Made by a program: the position numbers and the translations under genes. The notes beneath the pieces are model-generated. The model was not told the DNA's origin and searched no databases. It saw only the letters and a program-made list of their open reading frames with translations. Shown one piece after another: positions 36,601-46,104 of a stretch of 64,000 bases of DNA. The DNA comes from Ananas comosus (Eukaryota > Streptophyta > Magnoliopsida > Poales > Bromeliaceae). Each line of letters opens with the position of its first letter. Position 1 is the first letter of the stretch. The stretch is from contig NC_033632.1 in NCBI RefSeq assembly GCF_001540865.1, positions 7,214,743 to 7,278,742 of the forward strand, in the 5' to 3' direction.

Positions 36601-39600
36601 TAGCAGCAGTAAGAGTTGAGAATTAAAATATCATATGTCTCATAATTCGAGCCAGAATTTGCAACTAATTAACATTTAAGACCTAAAATATTGTGTCCCT
36701 TATAGTTTGAGCAAGAAATAGTAATCCAAGAAAGTTCGAGGAGTAAAGTTTCACGCATCTTATAGTTTGAGGACCAAAAGCACAATTTACTTTTTTTCAT
36801 GTTTTATTTTTCTTACAAACAAAGTCAGAGTTGAGTATTGATCAGTTTTGCTTAATTAGCAATTTCATATGAGGAAAGAATATGTTAAACTATCGAATAA
36901 ATTTTAGAAAGCCTAATTGTTAAAATTAAAAGTCGACCAATCATATTTTGGATATTCCAAAAGATTTTAAAAGTAAAATTGATCGCTCACTAGACTATAA
37001 ATATGGCATTGAAGTTTGACATTAAAATCAAAATAAAAATATATAAAACTTTTCTAAATTATGAATCATTTTGAATCAGTTATCCAATCTTTCGAAATTT
37101 TGTTTTTATGATCCAACTTTTCTATATATTAGATTTGAGTCAGTCAATGGTACTTTGACTTCAAAAATCTAAATGCATCACTTAGCTCTACAGATTTAGT
37201 TAGTATATTTTATGCGATTCTCGCAACTAAATTTCATAAAGTATAAAATTAACTTAAACTCTATCAAATTTTCTTTTATTTTTTAATGTACAATCTATAT
37301 CTAAATGCTCAATATTATAAAATTAAAAATTTATATTTAATATAAGAAGTCTAAACTATTTAAAAATTATTCATATATTTTAAATTTTTATAATAAAAAA
37401 TAAAAAATTAGATTGGACTTAAAAAAATTACAAATATTCTTCTCCATATATGAAGAGAGAAAAAAATTTAAGAGAGAGAGAGTAAAAAAAACTCCCCAAT
37501 GAACCCACCTGCCCCGTCCAACCCACCCACCTAACCCTCCTCACCCCCACTTCCAGATATGCAAGATTGACCCAACTACGTTCAGCTAAAAAGAAAGATA
37601 TAATCTAAGTTGATAAGTTCGAGGCATCGAGCGTATAAGAAGCATGCACTATCACACTACTGAGACATCGCATAAATATTTGATGGATTTCACTAAGTTC
37701 CAAACTTTTACAATCCAAAAATGGTTCTTCATTTTCTTGGCCAGCCGTTGTATTGCAATTTCTCCTCATTAGTAATGTACTATGTGTGGTATATGTTGAG
37801 CACACATTGATCAAATGTTTGTATGCTTCCCACATTTAATGATAGCAAGCCTAATTTATGATTCATTTCCTTTCTTTGTACCTTCACGAACACTTGTAGG
37901 AACTTATTGCATTTTTCATAAGCCAAACTTATATCCTTCTCACTTCTAAAAGAATAACAAAAGAAGTACAAAGTGATGGTTTATCCGAAAAGGCCATTTA
38001 GGCATTTAGCTAGAAAGCAAGAAAAGTTGATCATAAAATGTCGTGGACTAGTCTACCAATTTAATATGACAAATCCACAGATAGGGCCAGGTGTAGTTTC
38101 ACGTATTGCTATTTTATCATAAATTTGTAATATTTGCTCTTTAAAGGAACTAAGCCGGATTCAATGCAAACTAATGAAACATCCCTATTCCCTAATGTGA
38201 GAGTCGTCCACTTCACAGTTTATATACACTATACAAAACCATGAAACATTTCCAGAATACAAATGAGGTATAAAATTTAGAAGAATTATCTTCGAGGAAG
38301 TCAGGTACCTCAACAGCATCAGCAACAGTTGTTGCCATGTCGAAGGTAATCTCTTCAAAAGTTTCATCCAAGAAAAACACAATTGTCGTAAGCTTTTTAC
38401 CGGTCAGAAGAGCCTCTATCTCCTCACGGGCTGGAATTGTAACCCTAGGCCCTGCCTTCACCGAACGCTTCAAAGCATTTAATGTGTTCAATGCAAGAAT
38501 CCGGACCTCAGAATCAGTAGTCGTCCCATGAGCAATATAATGAACATACTCTGATAAATATGCTCCAATATCCTTACTAGGAGGCATGGAGGACGCACAT
38601 AAATACAAGAGCTCCCAAGCTCTTATTGACCAACTCCTGGAGAAGCAAATATAAGATGTTAGGTATTTTCATATTATAATTTATAAGGCTAGAATTGCAG
38701 AATATTCCCCAGAATATAAAACCATTTCCAATTGGCCCCCTGAGATATGAAACCAACAATGAACACCCTCAATGTTTATACTATTAACACCTAATCTCCC
38801 TCCCATCATATTTCTGTTTGAAATTGTTAGAGAGATTTAAAATATGACATTTCCCAACAAAAGAGGCACACAATAGGTATTTCAGATCAATTTCCAAGCT
38901 GAAAATGTGACCCAACAGGGGTTAAGTGCTAAAAGACTAAACAGAAGGGCTATATCATTCTTATACCAAGTAATTCTGTAACAAACTTAAAGCAAGTTAT
39001 GAATAAATTAGAAAGTAGCTTGCACTATGAGATGGAGTAGCAAATCGATCAACTTGCCTATCAGGATTATTGCGTGTTTGCTTTGAAATCTGAGCAAAAA
39101 GCTCATCTCGAAGTTCAGAACGCTTCAGAGTATGCTTGTAAAGTTTCACTACAAGCCCAATCCGATCATCCAGGGTCAACAGAGTTGTTTTGTCTGATGC
39201 CTCGAGTCCTATGTACTTCAGTATAATATGGAACGACTTAATAGAGCGGCTTACCAGATCGCTACTAATTTTAAGCAAAGAAGTGGGGATAGGATCCTGC
39301 AGAAAGGCAGAATTATAATTACTACAAAGTCGAGTGAAAATACAGAAACAAATGAAAGTTTAAAAATATGAAAATGACAAGTAGTACAAATTGAAGTTCA
39401 TAAATAGGAAAAAGTGTATGTATAACAAAAGTAAGACATACAAAAGTAGGCATGATACCACACGAAACAAAGAGTATTACCTTTTGGAAACACAACATAT
39501 CCTCCAAAGTAAACTTTTCACGAGCTTGCGGCCCTAGAGATTTTTTTGAGAAAAATCCGCGTTTTCCAGCTGAATGGATCTGCTTTTGCATTGCTTTCAA

Positions 39601-42600
39601 AAAGCCCTCAACCTATTATAGAGTGAAGAAAATCATAGTAGTGAAGTAAATAGTTAATATGCCTGATTTTGTTTTTTAAGAGAAATATATTTGATTTCAC
39701 AATATTTGTCAAAGATATCTGCATAGCAATTGAAGAGGAAGCAAAAGTCACGTAAATATAATCCGATGTCATAATGATATAGAACTGAAGACTAATTGTG
39801 ACACCCAGTAGTCCCTCATTAGATGGGAACATGGTTATGATTGGTTATATAAGAGACCATGGACCCTCGTAATAATAACTGGACTTAAAACATTTTGGGC
39901 TGGTGTTTTGGGCCCAACGAGTTATTATTGTTAGCTAGGGGTGGCAATCCAGCTCGCTGTTCGCGAGCCAGCTCGTGTTCTGCGAGCCAGCTCTGTGTTC
40001 GACTCGAAATGAACTCGAGATCGGCTCGCTCGTTTAGTAAACGAGCGAACACGAGCTGGGGTCAGCTCGCTCGTGTTCGGCTCGATAACAGCTCGAATAC
40101 ATATATTTATATTTATATAATTTTTAATTTATATTTTTATATATAAAATAAATATTATATATAATATATATTTTTATTATTTAAATTTTAGCAAAATAAA
40201 ATATAAATGCGAGCTTAATTTATAAGACTCATTTATATGTAAAGTTTCAACTATTAGATAAAAGTCTAATGGATAAGATTTTATAAATTTATTTTTTATA
40301 TATATTTAATCTAATCTTTTTAATTTATTGTTCGTTGGCCAGCTCGTGAGCCAGCTCGTGTTCGGCTCGTTAATAAACCACACGAACACGAGCCTGAATT
40401 TTTCAGCTCGATACTTTAACGAGCCAGCTCGTGTTCGGCTCGTTTACACCCCTATTGTTAGCAGGTCGGGTCTTTACATTTGGTATTGGAGTCGGTTCAC
40501 TAGCCGAAAGTGTGAAGTGGGCCTCACATAGCATGGACCCTAAAAACCCGCATTGGATGGGAATGGAGTTGTGATTGAGTGTATAAGAAACCATGGACCC
40601 TAGTAATAACAACTAGGCTTAAGCATTTTGGGCTAGTGGTTTAGCCCCAACGAGTTATTATTGCTTGCGGGTCGAGTCGATACACTAATAAAATGTCAAA
40701 GTTGTTAATGTGGTATAAGAAAAGTGCAAGGTCACCAGTACCATACCAACAATGTCTACTGGAACAAAGGAGATTAGAATAACTACAAAAAGAGCATATC
40801 TACAAAACGTTGAATTTAAAAATTAAGCCTTTTATAAGACTAACATGAATATCCTACCTAATTAGTTTAAAATTAAGGCTTTTATAAGACTAACATAAAT
40901 ATCCTACCTAATTAGTTTAGTAATGTTAATGGTCGAAAATATAGCTTTAAAAGTCTAGTTAATGCAGTTGCATATGAGTTGGTGGTGCCTAGACCATAAC
41001 ACAATCGCATAAGCAGTCCCTTTCAAGCGGGTAAGCTATATGGGAAAGCCACATGTGCCATCACACATAGGCGACTAGTGTAGATCAATGAACAATGGCT
41101 AGACAGTGACATTTGAGGGCCCAATAATAGCTTCCAAGAAATAGTGCTTATAATTTCATAAAATTGGATCTTTCTATACCGCTTATCTTCTCTTCATTAA
41201 TTATTTCTCTAAATTAAAGTCCGCAACAAAATATTTTTGTTTATCAATATTTTTAGTATCTTTTTTGCTAAGCACCGTATGCAACGACAAACGAAATATG
41301 CTATATGCAGTGGACTCGCTAACCATTGTCCACAGTTGCCTTTTAGAATATTGGCAAAAAAATACCAGCCTGAAATTTTGTAGCTATGTAGACCTTGAAA
41401 GCTACCTACTTCGAGAAAGTAATGTGAATAAGTTTCCATGTTGACATCAAAGCCAAAAAAGTAGAAACTTGACTCCATAAAGCCAACAGCTCTTTCTTCG
41501 CAAAAATTCCCAAGTCTTAAAGCAACCAATTTTGGCTTCTCTTGTCATAAGAACTCAAATTTTTGACAAACTTTATGCAAAATGGCCAACACAATATCTT
41601 CCAATACGAATGTTAATGTTATGTCAAAGCTTGCAGAACCAAATTACCAACTGTTTATAGCCCCATCGCGTAGTATTTATTTGTTTTTATAGTAATCAAG
41701 AAAGATAACCATATCAATGTATTAGTAGTTTAGTACCTTCAAGCCACAGTTATCGAAAAAGCATAAATCTGCTAGTGTCAATGAAAACAATCAACATGTT
41801 CCATGCATACAAGAACTATATTCTAATTATTAAGAAAAGATTTTATATATTGTGCGAAAAAATTAAAAGAAATAAAAAACTAAATGATAAATTATACTTT
41901 TGGTCCTCAAACTATAAGGCATGTGACACTTTGGTCCTCAAACTTTAATTTGTTTCAATTTTTTGCTCGAACTTTCTGAATTGTTGCAATCAAGTCCAAC
42001 AACCCAATTTTGTTGGACAATATTGACAAATTATTAATGTAGAACTGACATAGCATTTTGATTATTGTCATATCATCAACCACAATACTTCCATATCACT
42101 TCTACCTTAGCAATTTGTCTATATTAAGCAAATTAAATTGGGTTGTGGGACTTGATTCAGAAAGTTTGATCCAAAAATTGCAACAAATTAAAGTTTGAGA
42201 ACCAAAGTGTCATGCAACTCATAGTTTGAGGATGAAAGTGTAATTTACCCAAAACAAAAATAAATTAAAGCTTTCCAGCATACCTGGAACCTATCAATTA
42301 AAGGTATAGCACCAGCAAGCTCAGCAGGGATGGACATTGACAAGGTCATTGGCGTACTACAAAAAGATTGAACGAAACATAAGCATTTTTAGTTTGAACA
42401 CTTAGGGCATGTTTGGTTCAAAATGGGAATCGAAATCGGAAAAGGAATGAGAATGGACCGTAATCGAAAATGGAATGAATAAAAACTCTAATTTGTTTGG
42501 TTCATAAGAGCAATCAGAATCAAAATCATATTGAAATTGAAATTCAAAAAGATCAACTTTTAATTAAAATTTATACTTACTATTCAAATTCATAATCAAA

Positions 42601-44150
42601 ATACGAATCCGAATTTGAATTTCATAATTTGAATTTCATAATTTGAATTTACAATTCAAATTTAAGTTCAATGTTAAATTTTAAATTTATAACTAAATTC
42701 AAATATCAAACTATGTTAGTATTTAAACTTGAACTTAAGAAGTTAAAAATTGAATTTTGAATCTGTAATTCAAATTCAAATATAAATTATAATTTACAAT
42801 TAAATATAGATTAATATTTGAACCTTACTAATTGTTATTGAAAAAATAATTCTTTTCTCAATCTCTTTCGAAATCAGATCTTGTTTGGTTCACCTACTTT
42901 CGACTATGGAATCAAAATGAGATTTATTGATTCCGATAATTGTTGTTTGTTTTACAGGAAGCAGATTCTGATACCCATTCCACTTTGGAATAGGAATTAC
43001 CCAATCTATTTATGGCCTAATCTAACTTTGAATCCAGATTGGCTCATTCCAAAGTAAATCACTCAAAGCTCTCTCTCACAAACACCTCCCCTTCTCTCCC
43101 TTCATTGCTCTCCTCTGTCTTAATCAAAACCCTCTCTCAAAATCCTAGATGCCAATTCCAATTTCCATTCCAATGATGAGCCAAATATTTTTGGATGATT
43201 AGCCATTTCATTTCCCATTCCAAGGCAATCAAATTTCATTTCCCATTCCTATTCCAATCATGAACCTAACATGCCCTCAAAGTTGATTTCCACATCCAGG
43301 GGGGAATCATTTGGGGGAGTTGAACCCCGAAATGGGAATCGGAATGTCACTCCCTCAAACCAAAGACTAACAATAGGAATGGATCACTCTGATTCCCATT
43401 TCAAGCCTCAAATTCTTCAAACCAAACATGCCCTCGATGTAATACAGAATATTCATTCAACCATAAAAAGTGTAGATAAGGAACTAGAATCATGATGTAA
43501 GTGAAGAATTAGAGAAAAACATCATTATTCAACACATAAAATAGATTTTGAAACTATATTGGTAATGTTGTTTCAACTCGTGCAAATAACTATTGAATTC
43601 AAAACTGGAACTTCAAAACATAGGAGTGTTTACAATGTGGTCTTGATAAATCATTCCATGGACATTAAAGACTCAAAAACTATATAGCACCTGACAGTTT
43701 CAGATCCTTTTTTTTTTGGTGCATTACTTAATCTTTCCTGTGGAGTGTGGACATTAAAGTGTTGAACCCCCAAAATCTAGCACCAATGTTTTAAGTCCAA
43801 AGAACTCTTTTTAGTTTGCACAGGTGAATTCAATCCAGGACAACCAATCAGTATGACAGTATATCATATCGTCATGAAGTAGACTCGCGCTAATCATCAG
43901 CAAAAGGATGAATAAAATATTTTACATGTTAAAATACAATACAACTGGATCAAATGGATCAAACTTACGGAGGAGCAAAGTTTGAGCCGTCGCTTTCATA
44001 ACCATCCCCGCCGTTCATGCTCGAGGCCGAACTATGCGAGGGGGTGGTGTTGCCATTACCATTACCATTGTTGCTGTTTGAGCTGAAAGAAGGCTGGCTC
44101 GCCCTCACACCACCACGTGCCATCATAGTAGGCGGATCGTCAACAGTCAT
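12652..44150 (-). CDS. KCBP: Kinesin-like calmodulin-binding protein (KCBP, kinesin-14 family), 23 coding exons
   Basis: Minus-end-directed microtubule motor; in other plants KCBP (ZWICHEL in Arabidopsis) shapes trichomes and acts on microtubules and actin under calcium/calmodulin control. I read 23 exons whose phases join to 1,287 residues without a stop: 43969-44150, 42284-42356, 39481-39612, 39058-39296, 38309-38636, 34950-35049, 34628-34809, 34416-34531, 34187-34289, 32737-32889, 32495-32641, 32187-32387, 28683-28847, 28461-28574, 28138-28278, 27834-28025, 27428-27554, 27144-27346, 26764-26946, 17222-17317, 15970-16167, 13501-13772, 12652-12868. The start is the ATG at 44150; an upstream in-frame GTG at 44156 is not used. 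Arabidopsis KCBP is about 1,260 residues, so the length fits. Exon 4 uses a GC donor; all others are GT-AG. Exons keep all motor motifs, so the gene looks functional despite transposons filling the introns. Confidence 0.95.
14352..15717. mobile_element. Mutator-like element (non-autonomous) in intron 21
   Basis: Long imperfect inverted ends of about 80 bases start GGGCTTTTTTGCATTTAGCC on the left and, on the other strand at the right end, GGGTTTTTT...GGCATTTAGC. They share ATAAATTTTATGGGGCT-like and GCAAAATTAGCCC-like blocks. The target duplication TTATTTAAA is 9 bases (14343-14351 and 15718-15726), as for Mutator. The interior is GC-rich and proline/serine-coding in places, so captured host sequence is possible, but no intact gene is seen. 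A hAT element is nested inside. Confidence 0.8.
14691..15311. mobile_element. hAT element nested in the Mutator-like element
   Basis: It begins TAGGGGTATAAACGAGCC and ends, on the opposite strand, TAGGGGTGGCAATCCAGC. The exact 8-base target duplication is GCCGCCGC (14683-14690 and 15312-15319). The ends are made of CGAGC/GCTCG-rich repeats and the centre is AT-rich. Same family as 39936-40454. A single N at 15202 with a short repeated AAAATTCAGCTCATGTTC is an assembly join. Confidence 0.9.
16451..17020. mobile_element. Tourist-like MITE in intron 20
   Basis: It is flanked by TTA on both sides (16448-16450 and 17021-17023). The ends are imperfect inverted repeats (GGGTCCATTTGTTTTGG against GGGGGCGTTTGGATTGAC). 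The interior is AT-rich with several inverted 'ACTTGAGTTACG'-type phrases. The TTA duplication points to PIF/Harbinger. Confidence 0.55.
18060..19500 (+). mobile_element. LTR fragment with TCCGGA palindromes in intron 19
   Basis: It is built like the other LTRs here: a palindrome cluster (18185-18381), TATATA at 18471-18476, a CT-rich leader and a donor-like AAG|GTAAAG at 18523/18524. The clustered motif is TCCGGA rather than ACCGGT. The left end is uncertain; on the right it is cut by the gypsy element starting at 19501. Confidence 0.5.
18185..18381. repeat. TCCGGA palindrome cluster
   Basis: Four intact TCCGGA cores (GGATCCGGACCT, ACTCCGGACC, AGTCCGGACC, GGATCCGGACCT) and several decayed ones (AGTTTGGACT, GGATCCAGACTT) lie in about 200 bases, roughly 100 bases upstream of a TATA box. 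Confidence 0.75.
19501..20417 (+). mobile_element. 5' LTR of a degenerate gypsy element in intron 19
   Basis: It starts TGATGCAGCAAATAAACC and ends near GGTTTGCA. A perfect primer site TGGTATCAGAGC follows at 20424-20435. The first 550 bases match, in order, the 3' LTR at 25829-26393 with many substitutions, so the insertion is old. A possible short protein frame at 19902 lies inside this LTR and is not a gene. Confidence 0.75.
20505..20667. repeat. ACCGGT palindrome cluster, GGAC type
   Basis: Seven ACCGGT cores in about 160 bases, mostly GGGACCGGTCTC or GAGACCGGTCCC. It ends about 70 bases before the TATA-like ACAATATGAG. Confidence 0.9.
21795..22140. repeat. Tandem hairpins ACCTA...TAGGT
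   Basis: About eight units of 35-40 bases follow one another, most of the form GAACCTAGTGTTAA-n-ACATAGGTTG. The ACCTA and TAGGT arms can pair. The same series occurs at 54718-55020. Confidence 0.75.
23600..25560 (+). pseudogene. Degenerate Ty3/gypsy pol (reverse transcriptase and integrase)
   Basis: Pieces in several frames with stops: reverse transcriptase around [19 protein letters not shown], then [13 protein letters not shown] (catalytic DD, about 24108-24145) and [19 protein letters not shown]. Integrase follows with [30 protein letters not shown] and [12 protein letters not shown] (about 24770-25025), then [10 protein letters not shown]. The order RT-IN is that of gypsy. Protease, RNase H and gag are lost or unrecognisable. 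The PPT-like CTCGGGGAGAAT lies directly before the 3' LTR. It lies antisense to KCBP inside intron 19. Confidence 0.85.
25829..26393 (+). mobile_element. 3' LTR (truncated) of the degenerate gypsy element
   Basis: It repeats the 5' LTR from TGATGCAGCAAATAAACC to CTCTGCAATC, then diverges. Bases 26394-26560 hold a small imperfect repeat of ACTGGGTAGGC and nothing else I recognise. Confidence 0.75.
27428..28847 (-). other. KCBP: KCBP exons 13-17: central coiled coil
   Basis: Residues about 653-898 are Glu/Lys/Leu-rich with heptad character ([76 protein letters not shown]). It serves dimerisation between tail and motor in the family. Intron 12, just upstream, holds a solo LTR. Part of exon 16 is repeated by an assembly join at 27744. 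Confidence 0.92.
27599..27889. repeat. 145-base duplication across a single N, copying part of KCBP exon 16
   Basis: Bases 27599-27743 and 27745-27889 read the same, separated by N at 27744. The left copy contains the last part of exon 16 and its donor, but not the exon start. The gene model needs only one copy, so this is best read as an assembly overlap that was not merged. Confidence 0.85.
29126..31506 (+). mobile_element. Solo LTR (2,381 bases)
   Basis: It runs from TGTGAGGAAGTGAATTC to GAGCGTGACA and is flanked by an exact 5-base duplication ACGAT (29121-29125 and 31507-31511), with no internal element sequence. It has the palindrome cluster (29301-29456), TATA-like CTATATGAG (29525-29534), CT-rich leader, donor AAGG|GTAAGC (29709/29710), hairpin GAACTA-TTCG-TAGTTC (30987-31002) and acceptor GTTGCAG|GTCC (31039/31040). 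It shares its start with the LTR at 46872. Recombination between two LTRs explains a solo copy. Confidence 0.9.
29301..29456. repeat. ACCGGT palindrome cluster, GGAC type
   Basis: Six ACCGGT cores, mostly GGGGACCGGTCCC or GGGACCGGTTCCC, regularly paired. The cluster ends about 70 bases before the TATA-like box. Confidence 0.9.
32187..35049 (-). other. KCBP: KCBP exons 6-12: FERM domain and start of the coiled coil
   Basis: Residues 319-652. FERM landmarks include [79 protein letters not shown] and [11 protein letters not shown]. Exon 12 leads through [12 protein letters not shown] into a hydrophilic linker. Intron 9 (32890-34186) holds a hAT-like element. Confidence 0.92.
33512..34124. mobile_element. 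hAT-like GTGCCG element in intron 9
   Basis: Inverted ends CAAGGATTTAAATGCC / CAAGGATTTAGGTGCC with an exact 8-base target duplication GCTAAAAC (33504-33511 and 34125-34132). The interior contains a roughly 240-base direct duplication: the stretch from TTCATGTGTGCCGACAC to CTTATTGGCACGG recurs from about 33883 to 34079. No coding potential. Confidence 0.85.
35984..37500 (-). mobile_element. Possible Helitron (3' terminus visible)
   Basis: On the minus strand a GC hairpin (CCGCCGC-AAA-GCGCGGG, about 35994-36013) is followed after seven bases by CTAG and a host T (35987-35983). This matches the Helitron 3' end: a short hairpin, then CTRR before T. The sequence to the right is AT-rich and non-coding to about 37500. 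I could not find a convincing 5' TC end, so the right border is a guess. It lies in KCBP intron 5. Confidence 0.35.
36640..36795. repeat. Fragment of the GGTCCTCAAA MITE family
   Basis: The phrases CTTATAGTTTGAGGACC and AAAGCACAATTTAC match the right end of the MITE at 41888-42252. The left end is missing. Confidence 0.4.
38309..39612 (-). other. KCBP: KCBP exons 3-5: MyTH4 domain
   Basis: Residues 86-318. Exon 3 starts [20 protein letters not shown]. Exons 4-5 carry the MyTH4 signature, including [20 protein letters not shown] and [20 protein letters not shown]. MyTH4-FERM tails bind microtubules and cargo in KCBP and some myosins. Exon 4 ends with AG|GCAAGT, a consensus GC donor. Reading it as GT three bases later would break the frame into exon 5. 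Confidence 0.92.
39797..40684 (+). mobile_element. Complete TRIM element in intron 2 (with nested hAT)
   Basis: It is flanked by an exact 5-base duplication CTAAT (39792-39796 and 40685-40689). The 5' LTR (TGTGACACCCAGTAGTCCC to GTCTTTACA, 39797-40478) is split by a hAT insertion. The interior is only about 50 bases and starts with a decayed primer site TGGTATTGGAGT at 40481. The 3' LTR ends GTCGATACA at 40684. Each LTR carries a TATA-like motif (GGTTATATAAGAG; GTGTATAAGAAACC). Without the hAT the whole element is about 360 bases. Confidence 0.85.
39936..40454. mobile_element. hAT element nested in the TRIM LTR
   Basis: Ends TAGGGGTGGCAATCCAGC and (opposite strand) TAGGGGTGTAAACGAGCC; the exact 8-base target duplication is TTGTTAGC (39928-39935 and 40455-40462). 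Same family as 14691-15311 but in the opposite orientation. No transposase. Confidence 0.92.
41888..42252. mobile_element. MITE with long inverted ends in intron 2
   Basis: The two ends, each about 70-100 bases, are inverted copies. Left: TAAATTATACTTTTGGTCC then TGACACTTTGGTCCTCAAAC. Right, opposite strand: TAAATTACACTTTCATCC then TGACACTTTGGTTCTCAAAC. The target duplication is unclear. Related fragments at 11224-11688 and 36640-36795. Confidence 0.65.
42284..44150 (-). other. KCBP: KCBP exons 1-2: low-complexity N-terminus
   Basis: Residues 1-85. The start [20 protein letters not shown] is followed by a Ser/Asn/Gly-rich stretch ([10 protein letters not shown]) that is probably disordered, and then [20 protein letters not shown] leading into the MyTH4 region. 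Intron 1 (42357-43968) carries a MITE. Confidence 0.9.
42404..43434. mobile_element. MITE-like element(s) with AGGGCATGTTTGG ends in intron 1
   Basis: The left end AGGGCATGTTTGGTTC is matched by inverted ends at 43277 (CCTAACATGCCCT) and again at 43434 (CCAAACATGCCCT). The interior is built of repeated GAATTTGAATTC-like and 'GGAATGGGAAT' phrases. A partial copy lies at 45310-45465. No duplication seen, so the borders are tentative. Confidence 0.5.
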
Positions 44151-45000
44151 TTCCACAGAGTGAGAGCAAGTATATAATACCCTGTTAATACAAACCCTCC
44201 TTCTCCTCCTCCCACTCTTTACAAGGTCTTGGTCATCCTACTCTACGTAATCAAACTGGACAAGATCAAAGAAAATGCAGATCAAGATCAAATCAACAAT
44301 CAATAGCCCATCTCATCTCATATCTTCGGAGTCCAAAAACTCACCGAATGGGCTTTGATTCGAAGCAAAAAAAAAAAACAGCATTTAGAGGCAATTTTTT
44401 GGGTCAAACAAACTAATTGAAATCTCAAACAAATTGGGGCTTATCAGTTCCTATCAGGGAACCCATCGCATTTACCCACTAATACCCACATTATACCCGA
44501 ATGTATATCAGCCATGTTCTTGAACGAAGTACAAAAACAACAAAATTAAAAATTAAAAAAAAAAAAAAAAAAAACACTCAAAGGCGTTTTCCTTCTAGCG
44601 CCTGAAGAAGCAAAAGAGGTCGAAAAAAAAAGGAAAAGAAAACGAAACTAAAGCTTTAGATATAAAAGCCTACCAACACGGATAGATCTAAAAAGGAGGC
44701 TTGCTTCTCAGGAGGGGGAGGAGGTGGGAGGCCACAAACCCCATGATCCCACCCCCGTGAGATTTGTTTCTTTTTTATTTTTTAACTTCTTCTCAATGTA
44801 CCAAACAGTGCAGAGGGAGCTTTCAAAGAATAAATAAAAATAAATTTTAAAAGATGATGATATTTTTAATAATGCATATTTAATAATGTATATTTACTGG
44901 GTCTTCCTGAGCTCGTTCTGCTCGTCGTTCGGCTGCCGGCCGCTCTCTCTTGGTACCCCCCAAAGACGAGATCCGGAAAGTTGCAAAGAGGTTAGAAGGT

Positions 45001-45031
<31 letters not shown>

Positions 45032-45090
45032 AAGGAGAGAGGAGGGTCACGAGGGAAAGAGATTAATTATAAATGAATCACGCACAATGG

Positions 45091-45130
<40 letters not shown>

Positions 45131-45170
45131 TCACTGTGCTGTTGTTATACTGAGCCCTCCGGGCTATTTA
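44151..45170 (-). promoter_or_regulatory. KCBP: Probable KCBP 5' leader and core promoter
   Basis: No transposon is recognisable here. On the minus strand a TATA-like CTAAATAGCCC near 45163-45173 is followed by two long CT microsatellites (GA on the plus strand, 45003-45034 and 45091-45127), common in plant 5' UTRs. A leader intron from a donor at about 44672 (GTTG|GTAGGC) to an acceptor at about 44256 (TTGTCCAG) is possible. All of this is inference from motifs. Confidence 0.35.
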
Positions 45171-45309
45171 GTCGTCGGTTGGGAGAAAGTGAAAGATCAA
45201 GGCGATAGAAACAAACAAACAATATTTTGAAATTAAAATAAAAAATAAAAATAAGGGTGACCGTGTAGGAACGGTGAACGACAAACAAGTTGAAGACCTG
45301 ATTTCAAAA

Positions 45310-45465
45310 TTCTGCCTCACAAATACCTTTTTTCCCTCTCTCTTCATCACTCCCCTTAGTCTTAACAAAATTCTCTCTTAAAATTTCAAATGCTAATTCC
45401 AATTTTCATTGTAATAATAAACCAAATATTTTTGAATAATTAGCCATTCCTATCATACATGGGTT
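45310..45465. repeat. Fragment of the AGGGCATGTTTGG MITE family
   Basis: It matches 43085-43250 in order, for instance AACCAAATATTTTTGAATAA against GCCAAATATTTTTGGATGAT. Confidence 0.5.
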
Positions 45466-45699
45466 GCAACGAAATCCGATTTTGCCAACAGACACACCGC
45501 ATAGACAGAAAAGTTTTATTTACACGAAGCAAAAGAAGCACCTACAAGTTATTCTAAAAGCTACAACTATAGATATCATAATTGAAATAAAACTGCTAAT
45601 AACTAAAATATAGTCTACTGAATTATGAGTTCAATAGATCCTGTTTAGCAGAAAGACGGATATTCCTTGCTCATTATCAGACAATCACTTATTCACAAA

Positions 45700-46104
45700 C
45701 CTCGTGTGGGGCTAATAGTTTTCATTTCCCATCTCATGGAAAACCCTTTTCGCTCCGCTTAGCCCTATCCCCTTCTAGGGGTATTTTAGTGTACATACAT
45801 AAGTCCAATGTCCATTGTACATACATAAGTCCAAAATAGTACAAATGATACATCTCCGCCAAATATAAAACCACCTCTCATAGTTGAAAATAACTACAAA
45901 AACATGCCAATTCAGTCAACCAAATATGTACAAGGAACTACTACCAAAATCACCAACTACGGGTGCTCTTCTAACTTGGCCAGCACATGTAGGTAGGAAA
46001 CTAACTTGCAACTTCCTAACACCGATCGAAAACAGCAACAAAGGTAGAGGGCTCACAAACAAAAGTCAACAACAGAGCACGTGAGAAATACTAAAAATAA
46101 GTAG
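45700..46104 (-). mobile_element. LTR fragment, minus strand
   Basis: On the minus strand, TTCTCACGTGCTCTGTTGTTGAC and the following TTTTGTTTGTGAGCCCTC, GCTGTTTTCGATCGG align with the post-hairpin, acceptor and U5 part of the LTR at 4757-7375. Both ends are truncated. It lies upstream of KCBP. Confidence 0.5.

Noticed and set aside
43271..43495. 74-codon plus-strand frame
   Set aside because: Lies in the MITE-like element of KCBP intron 1, built of its GGGAATGG-type repeats.
44154..44156. GTG as KCBP start
   Set aside because: It only extends the frame by two codons; the ATG at 44150 is the first proper start.
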